Source of the DNA: Symsagittifera roscoffensis
Taxonomy: Eukaryota > Xenacoelomorpha > Acoela > Convolutidae
Assembly: GCF_963678635.1 (NCBI RefSeq)
Contig: NC_087067.1
Span: 3,917,072 to 3,981,071, forward strand
Reading direction: 5' to 3'
DNA: 64,000 nucleotides
Below, one piece after another: positions 26,501 to 39,265 of the stretch. Each line of letters opens with the position of its first letter. Position 1 is the first letter of the stretch. The notes beneath the pieces were generated by a model. The model was given only the letters and a program-made list of their open reading frames with translations, did no database searches and was not told where the DNA came from. Made by a program: the position numbers and the translations under genes.

Positions 26501-29500
26501 ATCTATATTTTGATGTCAGTCTGAACCTCAAAAGTAAGAGACCAGCTGCTGAAAAACTATGATTGCTCATCGTTATGTAAATCTCAGTTATTTTTTCATG
26601 CACACAATTTTCAGGCAGCTTATTCAAATTGTTTTTAACAAACGTATTTGTTTCCTTGGACACACTATTTTGCATATTAAGCTAGGTCTTCGTCAATACA
26701 ATAAATAAAACATCTTTCGCTCTCTAGTATATGATTAGTGACTGACCTGGAATGCCAAGTCGGCTAGTTTCTTGTTGCTGATGCTAAGTGCTTTTTGCAT
26801 GTCCTCGTTGTCAAACTGCAACTGCTCAATCTAAAACCAAAAGAATTCCAGATGAGTTATTTCCAGACAAAATTTCTATGTTTTTGGTTGCTCTCTGTAC
26901 TTCAGGTCCTTTTGGCTTATAACAACCTTTCCTGTTGGTAAGCTCTTGGTATGAAACCTTCACCCATTTTTTTTTTGGTTTTTCTGGGCTGGTAAACATT
27001 GCCTCAAGTACAAAAGCCAATCACACATTAGGGTGAGTCTCGATTCCTTAACCTCTACAGAAAAATAACCAAAAAATGCATATAGTTCTTAAGTGGGGAC
27101 ACAACATCGGTTCGCCGTGATGAGCTGTGCAGCTCGAATGTTGGTCCTTTCCCTCGTGGATAAAATGGTCTTAAAAAAGGGTTACCTTGTGTTGTGCATG
27201 GTTAGTGACCAGGTGGTGCTGGTCCAGTGCAGCTTCTCTTGCAACTGTGATCTTGGCAGTCTCGCCCAGTGCCTGTTCCAACTCTATGATTCTTCTCTCT
27301 TTCTCAGTCACCATTTCCTGCAATTCTTGCACGTCGTGAATTACCTCACCTGCAATACACCCGAAGTTATTGAAATTTTTATCCAAGTTCTTTGAAAATT
27401 CAATTTGCGTTAGGTTTGCGTAGACTATTTTCAGTTTTTGTATGTTACTGAGCTTCTCTATTGGCACTCAAAGAACTGCCGCAGCTGTTCTTGTGATGAT
27501 CATTTTGAAAGACAACTTGGTACTGTGAAGGTTTTTTTGGTTTTCAAATGATTAATGAAAGAAATTTAATGAACGTTCTTAAAATTTAGAAAAAAATCGT
27601 GATGTTTTCGGGCAAATACGTTTTTTAAGTTTAGTTAGCGTTTGTTTTCTATGACAGCAATTTTTTTATGTTTAATTTTAACGCCAGTTTTTACTAATTT
27701 AAGATAAAGATCAAAACTTTCCGACGCTCAGCATCAATATTTTTTAGTAACTAATAGTTCTTTTGGTGGAAAAAAGACAAACTGTAACCTTCACGTTTGC
27801 GAGCATCATTGAGGAGCTGCGCATTGAACATCCTCTCGTCATCTTTGCTTCTTTTGATCCCACTTAACCGCTCCTTCACACTGTTAAGATTGACCTCTAA
27901 CTCACTCACTCTTCGCTCATGCACCTTCTTCTCCTGTTCGCTCCGCCTCACTACTTCGCTCATTTTGTCCAACTGGCTCTGAGTTTTGGCCAGCTCGTCT
28001 ATGTAGTGGTTGACCTGAAATAGTCGGCAATTATTTACTTCATTGTCATGCTTGTCGTATTGTCCGGTCAGGACAACGAGTTTTGTGGTCAGTCGAATCA
28101 AAATAGATTTGCAAACCCAGATCGGTTTATTGTCTATGTCTAGATAATTTTCTAAATTGCTTTGGTGGGAGTTTTTTTTTAAAACTTGGTAGATGAAATA
28201 TTTTTGTGCTGTAGCTCGTCTTGTTTAGCTGGGGTTTCAGATTTGGGCTAGGCTTCAAATCAAATCCACTGATATGGAATTAAATGTAGTAAATGTTGAC
28301 CTGTTCTTCGAGCTGTTCTATCTGTTTATGCATGTCTTGTTTCTCCTTGACCAGTGAAACTTTCTCCTCGTTCAGTTTGCGAACTTTCTTCTCTAGCTCC
28401 AGCAGGTCGTCCTGTTTCTGCATTAAGTTGTTGCTCAACATCTTTATCTGGGAGTCCTAAACAGTCCTAAAGTTGCAGCTCTCAAGCTTCCTGTGTTTAA
28501 TGTGTTTTGTTTATCGTCTTATTATCTAACAAGATGTCTCTAAATAGCAAAAACTTGTATCTTCGGGCGAGGAAAAATGTATTTTTTAACAATCTGCTCC
28601 TAAAATTTTGATATGGTGAGAATAGAACATGGTTGGCTTCGAACCCTTTATCTCTTGTCTGTGAAGCAGAGAAGTTCGCGGTAGATTATAGTGTTTCAAT
28701 TACTTACCTTCTTCATATTAGCCACCATTAAACTGGAAGCCCTCTCATTAGTGTCGACCAATTGGCTTTCTTTGTCGGAAACTTGATTCGTCAGATCCTC
28801 GTTCTTACCCTGCAGCTCTTTGCTGATTCGCGAGTACAAGTCCACTTCTTCAACGCGCTCTTTCATGTCTTTTTCGCGTTGTTCTTTCATGCTCTCAATC
28901 TAGAGTAAAAAAAAGTGTTCGACATGAGTGGGGTTCGAACTCACGCGCACAATTGTGTACTAAAAGATTGAACCTGAGCAAATATGATCACTTAACTTGA
29001 GTGCGTTAGAATGTTAGGGGCTTAATTTTGTCTTTTGTTGCTTTTAAAGACATTGGAAGTTTTCTGCTTATGTTTGCAAAAAGCAGCATTAGTTTGAGGA
29101 GTTTGCTGTTTAAGCAAACTGAAGTTAGAATTAATTTAAAAGCAATTTCGCTGGACTCACCTGATGTTCTTTTTCTCCTAGCGTCTTTTCAAGTGTCTCA
29201 ACTAACTCGGTATGGCTCACCGAACCGACAGATTGCTTCGCCGACAACGATTGAATCCGATCATCCCGATCTCGAACTTGGTCCTCTAACTGGGAAACTT
29301 TTCTCTCCAGCTGGTTGACCTTCTTTTCTTTATTTCTAACTACATCTCTGAGCTCTTGCTCGAAGTTCGATCTTTCCAACTGGGAGTGGTCGAAATCTTG
29401 AGATTTCTTCTGTAACTGAACTTGTTTTTCCTGAATTCGTGTTCTGGCCGCATCTAAGTCGGCTTTAAGCGATGTGTTTTGCTGCTCTTTAGCCGAAAGA

Positions 29501-32500
29501 GTTTCTCGCAGAACGTTAATATGACTGGTGTAATCCATGTTCTGTTTGGTGAGAATGTCGAGTTTAGTCTGAACGGTGATTAGTTCGGAGTCCTTCCTGG
29601 AAATATCCGTTCGAAGTTGCTCTACCTTCGTTTTAAGGAAGTGTAAATGTTCCCCGTAAATTTGACTTTTGCTGAAGTTGTCAAGGCTGCTCATGTTTTT
29701 AATTCCACTGCTAATTCTGTATTTATTAATCTCTTCCTCTAAAAAGTCGACCCGATGTTGCAAGTTTCTAATCGAGTCTTCTTTGTTTTCGATAACCGCT
29801 TCGTAAGACTGTAGTTTCGCATTCAGCTCTACGGCCGAGGCGCTATATGCACCCGACGATGTCTAAACGGAACATGGGATTGATTATTGGTAAGCACCGA
29901 AGTAAAGCTGTGTTGAGTAACGCTAATGGCCGAATAACGCCCATTGTTTGCCTCATTAACACAAAATAATAGGATATTTGAAAATGAGAGCACTAGAAAG
30001 AAAAAGTTCTTAATTTTTTTTAATTTAGAAAAAATCATTTTTCGAAATTCTTCGCCGTAATCATAGTGGTCGGAACATTCCGTGCTAATTGCCCAGCAAC
30101 CGTCAGTTTTTACTATTTTTCTTAATGTTTTCTCTCTAATTTTTCAGCGCCCTAGTAAATAATGTTGTATTGGATTTAATTTAATTTGCATTCAGTATTT
30201 TGAGTTATAAAACAAAATACTACAATTCTCAAAATCAATCATCTTGAAAACTGCTTCTTTGCGCCTACTATTAGTATTAATTAGTATCATTTTATGCATT
30301 GCTTTGAATTTAATTGCTTAAATTAATTAGAAAACATGCCCTAATGCATAATTATTTTCCCACCAAACTGCAGATCGAAACAAGGATGAAATAAAATAAA
30401 AAATCAATTTTGCAATTGAAGTATCAAAATGTTTGTTTTTTACCCCAAACTGTGTATTAAATTTTTGTGCTTTGTTGCAAAATTTTTCCCTTCAGAAAAA
30501 GGATAATTCAAAAACAGGACGTTTTCTTAGTATGAAACATAAAATGGCAATTGTTGGTACAGAGCGTGTGCGTATCGCGGATAAGGATGCATTATTTTCA
30601 GCTTTTATTTGGAATAGGAAAAATAAATGCACATTTTTTTCCTCCGTGACAGTAGATGACAAGAGGAAAACCCGTAGAGATGCTTGGGTCTAATAAGACT
30701 AATACCACCCAACCTCTTTTCAAAAAAGGATTGCTTTTCAGACGATTTGAAACCATAGCTATAGAGCGCTAAAATTAATTAACCAACGGGCTGTAAAAAA
30801 AGTCTAAACCGGTATAATTCTTGTGAATTTTGTAGAGAATCAGCGAAGGGCTGGTTTAAATTGGTATGTATCAATTTTTTTATGTATCCTAGATTTAAGT
30901 GAATTTGAGTTTATTTGATTGAAGATAAGAGTTATCGAAAAAAAACCTTGCCAGCAATTAACTGACGATCCTTATCTATCGCCTGTAGTTAGGTTCTGTT
31001 ATTTTTCGTGGGGGCTAGTATGTTAACAAGATGAATTGTCTTCAAGCCGAAATTTAAGTAAACATAATGCTAAAAAATGCATTATACGTAAATGTGATGT
31101 TAAACTATGTTATGCAACCTTAATCGTTTCTTCGTGGTTTTTTTTTATATATGCTCGTGAAACTTGAGCAAGCTCATTTTTATACTTTGGTCGTTCATTT
31201 CTGAGTTTTTAAGCGTCGATGAACAAAGCGAAGACACTTATTATGTTCGTTTAAAAATTTGTTCATTCTCAAATTGTTTTTTTTTTGCGGTTCTGTTTTT
31301 TCTAAATTCAAACCTAATTTCTCACAAGAAATCAAGTTACGCTTTCCTATAACGAAAATGCAAATGGCGCAAAAAATTGATTTGTTTTTAGTTTCAAAAC
31401 TCGGTTTCATTTTAAAGATTTTCCAACGGAATAAAAAAGTATAACCTTTGATCCTGTTTTCTCAAATTGGTTAAATTTTTTTATACCAATTATTGCATGC
31501 ATATTCAGTTAAAATCAATTTAATTTTAAAGTCACTTTTGATGTCTTCTTAAATTCAGTTCAAATTGAATTACTCAAAATACGCTCCTCAATGATGAAAG
31601 TGCAAAATGTGGAAAACGGAAATGATTTTGTTTCATAAGTGGATTTAGATTTGCCTGCGGTAAAGAAAAAGCTCATTTTGATTGATTTGTTTTAAAATGG
31701 AGTTAGTTTTATCACGAGTCGATGAACGTAATTCAGACTCTTATATAGGTCGCATTGATTTTTTTTCAGGAAAAGTCCTGAAATTTATTCAGGCCCAAAT
31801 TTATGTATTCGCGGTTTGACTTTTGATTTCTTTTTAAGTTCAGTTTTTTTCCTATGTTAAAAAGAAGGCAAACTCCACTATCGAACAGCGAAAATGTAAA
31901 GAACACAAAAATGTGAGTGACTTCTAATTTAGAAAACGGAATTTCATTATCAGACATCCCAGCGAAATAAAAAAACCTTTTGTTCCAGTTTTCTCAAATT
32001 GGATTAATTTTACCAAAGTGTCAGTCATAAATTGTTCTATCAATTCAAAGAGCTCTAAGGCTATCTAGTTAAAAGAGTAATGAAAGTAGTGATTACTCTT
32101 ATATAGGTACTGGTGATTTTTTTAAAGGAAAGACTTAAAATTTTTTCACGCACAATTTTTTTTCGCGGTTTGAATCTTGATTTCCTTTCAAGTTCAGTTC
32201 ATGCCCTTTGTTAAGATTAAGGCAAACTCCACTAACGAGTAGCAAAAGTGTAAAGTTCACGAAATCTATTTTTGAAAGGGAAATTAAACTTTCAGATTTC
32301 CCAGCGAAATAATTTTTTTTTCGATCCAGTTTTCTCAAATTGGTTCAATTTTATCAAAAATGCAAAAAACGTTATTTGTTCGTGAAACTCAGATTGTTAA
32401 AGGCATTGATCTTCTTTAAAATTCAAAATTTAATTTTTTTCAATAAACAAGTCCGTTTTTTCTGTTTTCTTGCGCTTATTACTCGTATGCAATTGTCAGT

Positions 32501-35500
32501 TGGCTATGTTTTCTCGGAAAATCGAAAGTTAAGTTGCTGAAACACCGAAACACCGATTTGCTGACCTACCAACTAATGACCAACTTGGATTACCTGATTT
32601 ACAGCATTGGATGCTGATGATGATTCTAAGTGATGTAGCAAATCAGCTTTCAGGCTGTTGACCTCTTTTTCTTTCGAGTTTAACTTGGCGGACATTTCGC
32701 CCATTTGCGATTCAAGTTCAACATTTCGTAATTTGGTCTGGCTGTAGTCTAAGTTCGTTTCCATGCTATTCGCAAGTCCTCTATCTTGAATAATTTCTAG
32801 CAGCTTCTTAATAGACTGATCTCTAGATGCAAGTGTTTCCTTTTGAGTCTCTATGCGAAGTTCCATTTCTTCGAGTGTCTTTCGAAGCAGAAACGCTTCG
32901 TTTTCTTTTTGACTTAACTGTACTTTCAAAGCAGTTATTCGCCCGTCGTTCTCGGTCAAAGAAACCGAGTTTCGCTGGTTCTGCAACTCTTCGTGTAATT
33001 GCTGGATAATAATTGAGTTGCGATCTGTTTCGTTGAGAAGTTTGTCGTAGTTTCCTTTCAAGTGCTGATATTTTTCGTTGTCGCCCATCCTGGCCATTCT
33101 CTCTTTCTTCAGTTCTGGATTCCAGAAACTCTTTATGCTCATTTGGCATTCGTCTAATTTTGCCTCTTTTATCTAAAATGAACGGGTCAATTAAGATAAG
33201 AAGTTAAAAAATGGCGTGTTGTGATATACATCTTGCCAACAAATATTCATTATTCTTACATTTCTTGTCAATTTTACTGTAACCAAAAGTTTTAACCCGT
33301 GGCAAATTGTAAATACAAATACCAGACTCAATTTGTTTTGAGTTTTTTTAGAAACCCGTATTTAGAAAAAAAATTTATCAGATCTTTGTTTTTTTGTGTA
33401 TTTTTAACACGACGAATTTTTCTGTTGGTATTAAGAGGAAATAGCTTTAACGATCTCTCTTATGGATTTTGGTAAAGATTACCCCTCTTTTGAAGAAAAA
33501 GCTAATTCAACATTGAACGTTCATGCATTCGCATAATGCATTAATATTGAACCTATTAACGATTTCCCCTTTTTACAGATCCTTAGAATTTATCAGCTTT
33601 CTACTAACTTTGAGTTCGTTTTTGAGCCAATTCAACTGGTCGCTGTAATCAGTAAGCATTGGCTGACTTGATTGGGCCTGATGATTCAGTTGAACTTGAG
33701 TAGGGGACACTATAACTGAACCCTGGGCCTGCTGAGCGGTCATTTGGTGGGCTGATTGCAAATAGTGGGGCGAGATTCTGTGGGGCACTACGCTTGCTAA
33801 GCCGGCTGGTCCCAAGGGCTGTGCGTGTTGCTGTTGTTGAAGTATATTCAAATTAGGTGGTGAAAAAGCACTGTTGCCGTTCATATAAGGCACAGTAGGG
33901 CCTATTATGTTGTTAGTTGGGAGCATACTGTGTACCTGTTGTTGCTGTGTGAATGGGGGTTGTGAAAGGAGGTTTCGGGGGATTAAATTAAGCCCGGCTG
34001 TAGAATTTTGAGCGTGCATTTGCATTGAACCATGATGAGGCTGAAGTAACTGAGAAGGACTATACATCATAAAACATGTTGTTCCAAGGAGATAAATTGA
34101 TATTGATCATTTTTATGCCTGTCAATTCGAGCAAATAATTGCTGTTTTTGTGCGTGATAATTGATAAAATGCCCGTGTTGTTAATTGACATCAAGATAGA
34201 ACCGTATATTAGACAGCAGATTAATTGGTAAGATGTCCGTTTGAAATAGGAGATCTCGATTTTTGATCAGAATTGAGTTGGAGATCTAGATAAGTGTGCA
34301 GGGCTGCAGATGAATTGCAAGATAATTGAAATTGAATAGGGCTAAAAAGTGCGAGCTCTGATGGCTCTGGCAACAAATTCGTTCTTTGATCAGGCAGTCA
34401 AGTCAAATTACGTTCTTGACTTGTGAATTTTTTTGAGAATTTGAAAATTAGTTTGACTTAATTGCTTGCACCTTGTGCTTGAAGAATATATCAAGTGAAA
34501 AAATTAGTGGTTTTGCAAACGGTTAAGAGATAAAAGAAAAGATTTGATTGTGCTTCCAAATAATTGAAACTACTGTTCATTTTCATAGTTCACTGTTTTG
34601 CAGCTTATTTTGTTATTTGGATAGATTTTTCAAAAAGCTAATTGCGTTCTAGGCAACTCAAACTATTCTGCTCACGTGTGCAACACTAAGGACGCTTTTC
34701 TGAAGTTTTAAATGGCATGGAATTAATTAGCAAAATGAGACTTTTTCTATTGAAAGTTCAATTTGACTAAGAGATGAAAAGTAAATGGCGTGAAGATAAG
34801 AATTAATTCGTTTTGAACCATTAATCAGAGAAAGATGGTAAAAGCTAGCAATTTCAGTCTCATAACGTTCAATTCATAGACTGAAAAGGCATTTATAGGT
34901 AAAACACCAACCAATGGTGAAATAACTGCTATGCCCCTAGTAGTGGTGTATGGTATGTAGGTAATTGAATACACACCCAGATAAAACCAAGCGACTTTTC
35001 GAGCATAGCATAGCTTAAAAAACAAGCCAGGGAAAATAAGGAATTAGAATAAATTAGAACGTGTTTGCTTTGCAAATGCGCCGGCGATTTTAAAAGGTCA
35101 AGAGTTATAAATTAGGCAAGATAAAAAGAAAAGTCGTCAAAAGTTGATAAAATTTAGGAATTATAAACTGAGTGAAGATGGTAGCATAAAATGAAGCTCT
35201 TACGTCGGTTTGAAAGGAGTGCATTTGAGTGTGTTGTATTTCTCTACATAGTCGGTTTCTTTTTTCTCTATTTTTGTAGACATTATCAGCAGCGCCTTGA
35301 AGTGGAAAAAAAAGAATGGAGCTAAATCAAAAAATGTGAAATCGCTTTGTGTGTGAATAAGAAAGCGTTATTCATAAATAATACGTGGAAATGCAAAATG
35401 GATTTAATATTTTTAACTTGCGCTCGGACCAATGGTGGTACAAATACGCTAGTTTTTTTTTAGTTAAAAGAAAATGTGAACTGCTGTTTTGCGGTGTATT

Positions 35501-38500
35501 TTGTGTACTGTAGATATATGTACCAATTTAGCGCATCTATTATTCTTCCACACGGAATAGTATAAATTTTCGTTGGACAAAAACTACAAGACGGTGACAT
35601 CCCGTTGTAAAATTGTTTCCCATTTCTGCTCTTCATGTATCATTGGTTTTGATTGAGTGCTCTGTCTCGTTGACCAAAGAAAATTTCAAGTTGGGAGCAC
35701 GATTACCAAAAAAAGGTCAAGCTCAGAAACTGCCGAAAAACCTGCAGCTACAAATCTGCGTAATTAGGTGTCAATTAACGTAGTGAAGAAACTTATAAAA
35801 GTCGTGTTGGTTTTTTCTTTTTCGTTTTACTTTCAGACAAAAGTCTTTTAAAATTTGATAATGCTAATGGTTGATTTGTCGCGGTTCGGTTTGGATTTTT
35901 GTTCACTTGCGATTAGCAAGCGTTATCAAATCGGATGTTTTGTCTTTCTGGGGGGCGAGCAACTTGTTTACAAAATGAGTTGAGTTATTTGATAGCTCGG
36001 CTTATAATAAATTCAAGTATCTTAGCTGTTCCGGCTTTTTTGGCGTTGAACTAAGGACTATGCCTGGGGAAGCAAAGTTTGTGGGTTCCAATCTGGCGAG
36101 AATCCGTTATTTTTGAATGCACCCTGTCTATCGGTTTTTTTTCTGTTTTCATCTTTGTAGCTCTTTTTTGTTGTTCTCTGATACTTCTTTTTGCCATATG
36201 CAGCTTCCGCCGTGTTATTTTGCAGTTTCCACTCTGGGCAATTTCTACTCTTTTGGTTTTTTGAAGTATTTCCTTTTTTCCTTCATATGTAAGGGCTCGA
36301 TTTTACCCCAGCTCCTATTATCTGACATGTTTTTTGGCTCGTTTCTATTTACAGTTTGTCATTTTGTTTCAAAAATTTTAAGTCGTACTTTTTATCTTTT
36401 TGAAGATTCAATGAACGTAGCAGTTCAGACTCTTATATAGGTCGTGATGATTGTTTTCAGGAAAAGTTTTGTTTAAGTTCAAATTTACTGTTTTTTTTTG
36501 CTTTGATTGTTAGTTTCTTTTTAAGAGTCGGTGATTTAAGACTCTTATATATGTCGCAATGATTTTTTTGTGTTTTTTTTTTCAAGAAAAGTCCAAAAAT
36601 TTATTCAGGCCCAAATTTGTTTTTTCGCGGTTTGACTTTTGAATTAATTTTAAGTTCAGTTCATTTCCTTTGTTAAAAGGAACACAAACTCTATTTATTT
36701 TAAGTTCAGTTTATTTCCTTTGTTAAAAGGAACACAAACTCTACTATCGAACAGCGAACGTGTAAAAGACACGAAAAACGTGATATACTTCTAGTTTCGA
36801 AAGTGGAATTAAATTTAAAGATATCCCAGCGTGATGAAAAATTTACCTTTTGATCCAGTTTTTTCAAATTGGGTTAATTTCATCGAAGAAATGTCAGTCA
36901 TTAGTTGTTCTTGAAATTCAAAGCGTTTTAAGGCCATATATTTTCCTTCAAAATTCGTAGTTTGATTTGTTTTCAAAAATAAGTCAATATTTTTTCTATT
37001 TTCTTGAGTTCATAACTTCCAACTGTCTGTTTTCTATGTTTCGGCTTAGTGTCTTAATATTGCGTCATTTGATGTACAATTTTTTCTGACACTTAAGGTG
37101 TCCGGTCAATTAATTTTAGTATCGGCTTTGAAATCGCATCGTAAATTTCTTTCGTAGCCAATTTAATCTTTTTTAAAATTGAGTTACTGGGAATGTATTT
37201 CTCAAAATGAGCTTTTTCAAGACAATTCGAGTAAAACGGGTGAAGTTTTTGGTTTCTTAAGAAGCCTATAAAATTCGTGGACATTCAAGTTTGAATTTGC
37301 GGTTTGACTTTTTATTTCTTTTCAAGTTCTGTTTATTTCCTTTATTTAAAGTAGGGCAAACTCCACTATCGAACAGCAGAAGGGTAATGGTCACGAAAAA
37401 CGTGATCGGTTTCTAGTTTCGAAAGTGAATTTGAACTTTCAGATTTTCCAGCGGAATAAAACCTTAACTTATTAATCTAGTTTTTTCCAATTGGGTTCGT
37501 TTCGTCACAAAAATTTTAATCATAAATTGTTCTGGAAATTCAAAGCTTTAAGGTCATCTATTTTTTTTCTTGAAGTATGAGATTTTTCCCTTAAAATGTC
37601 CGTTTTTTTTCTTGTTTACTTAAATTTTCATTCACGTAAACAGTAAAATGCACGCAGCAGTGGTGCAGTGTTTTTGGAACGAGACTTTCTAAGATTTTTG
37701 CCTTCAGATGCAGGGTTCTCTACTTGCCGGTTTTGAGTCCCCGTCGGACCTTGATTTTCTTTGATTGTTTGGAAATCGTTTTTTTTTTGGAAAATATCAA
37801 ATATCGAACTATCATTAATTAATTTTTGTCAGCTCGCATTCCTACGCACGGATGTTTTTTCTTCAAAATATCTTCTTTTTTTATCTAATGGTTGAAACTA
37901 TAATTAAGTCTGTAATTCAGTCTGTAATTTGTAAGTGTACCAACTCTGATTTTGTTTATTAATTTAATTTTTTTTTCCGCTGAAATGGTTCGACTTATGC
38001 TTTGTTCACTTAGTCGCATCGTTTCGTGTCGTTTCAGGGTTAAAATAGATTTTTATCTTTTGTGTTCCTAGAGGAATGGCTCGTTAAACTTTCTAATTTC
38101 AAAAAAATTCATGGTTCGAAATTTTAATACAACAACAGTTTACTTTCGGCGCAACTGGAGACTACCCAAGTTTGTAACGACGGTGATTGGGTTTTTGGCG
38201 TTTTTTGTCCAATTGAACATCATTTGAGACAAATAGATGAAATTTTAGTTAGATTTAATTTTTAGTAGATACTTTTGACTTTCTAAAATATATATATTTT
38301 TTACTTAATGGCTTCAGTCGCATTTGTTCTCTGCTATCCTACAATGCCTTTTGTGTAGTATGACATCTGTGGAGAAGCTCAGCCTTGCCTCTGTGTAAAA
38401 ATCGCAGGTGTAGGAAAAAGACAAAGCTGTGTATTTTGCATTTCTTTGTTATGCTTATCTAAATCGGTGGTTTGGTTTTTGATTCTTACGAATCTCGAGT

Positions 38501-39219
38501 TTCAAATCTTTTTTTTTCAAATGGAGCTCCTATTGCGCTCTCCAATTGCAAATGTTGATATGCAGCTAGACTTTCAAGACGGATGTAGTTTTCTTGAATT
38601 TCAGGTGACTTTTAAACTGACTTCATTTTATCATTATATCGGCTTATTTTACCAAAAAAAAATGTTCAGATTTGAAGTTTTTAAAGCTATGTAAATTCTT
38701 TGATGGAATTTGCTTGTTGAAACAATATTAACAACACTACTTTTTGACCGTTTTGTGAGTTATAACGCCTTTTCAGCTGTCTGTTGGTGATGTTTTTGTT
38801 GTTTCTTGTCGAAAGATCAATTCAGTCATCAAAGCTTCCCAACGAAAATGACATCTATCAAATTTCAAAAGAATCTTAATGTTGCAGACAATGAGCTCAA
38901 AAGCGTTACTGAATGGTGCTCATCTTTTGAATTGTTTCTTTGTTTTTTTTTTGCCTAACTGGTGTGAGGTTTTGATGGTGCTTCTTTGGGAGTTTTCAGT
39001 TGAGTTGATCTGAAAATTTTGGAGAGAGTAGCTACAAAGAAACGGTGCGTGTTAAGCTTAGGAAAAAACAGGATGACAAACAAAAGGACTTGGAGTATCA
39101 AAGCGAATTTCATTGATCGACGAATTGGCCTGCTTCGAAATCAATTTTTTATTGCCTCTTTTATATTTTTTTAACCATTTTTTGGTTTTTAAGTGCGCGA
39201 AACATTTGTTTGTATAAAA

Positions 39220-39265
<46 letters not shown>

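Noticed and set aside
28915-28995. Functional tRNA gene
   Set aside because: Only the internal promoter boxes fit; no acceptor stem pairing or clear anticodon arm could be made out.
39226-39262. Regulatory TATA cluster
   Set aside because: It is a plain AT dinucleotide repeat far from any start.
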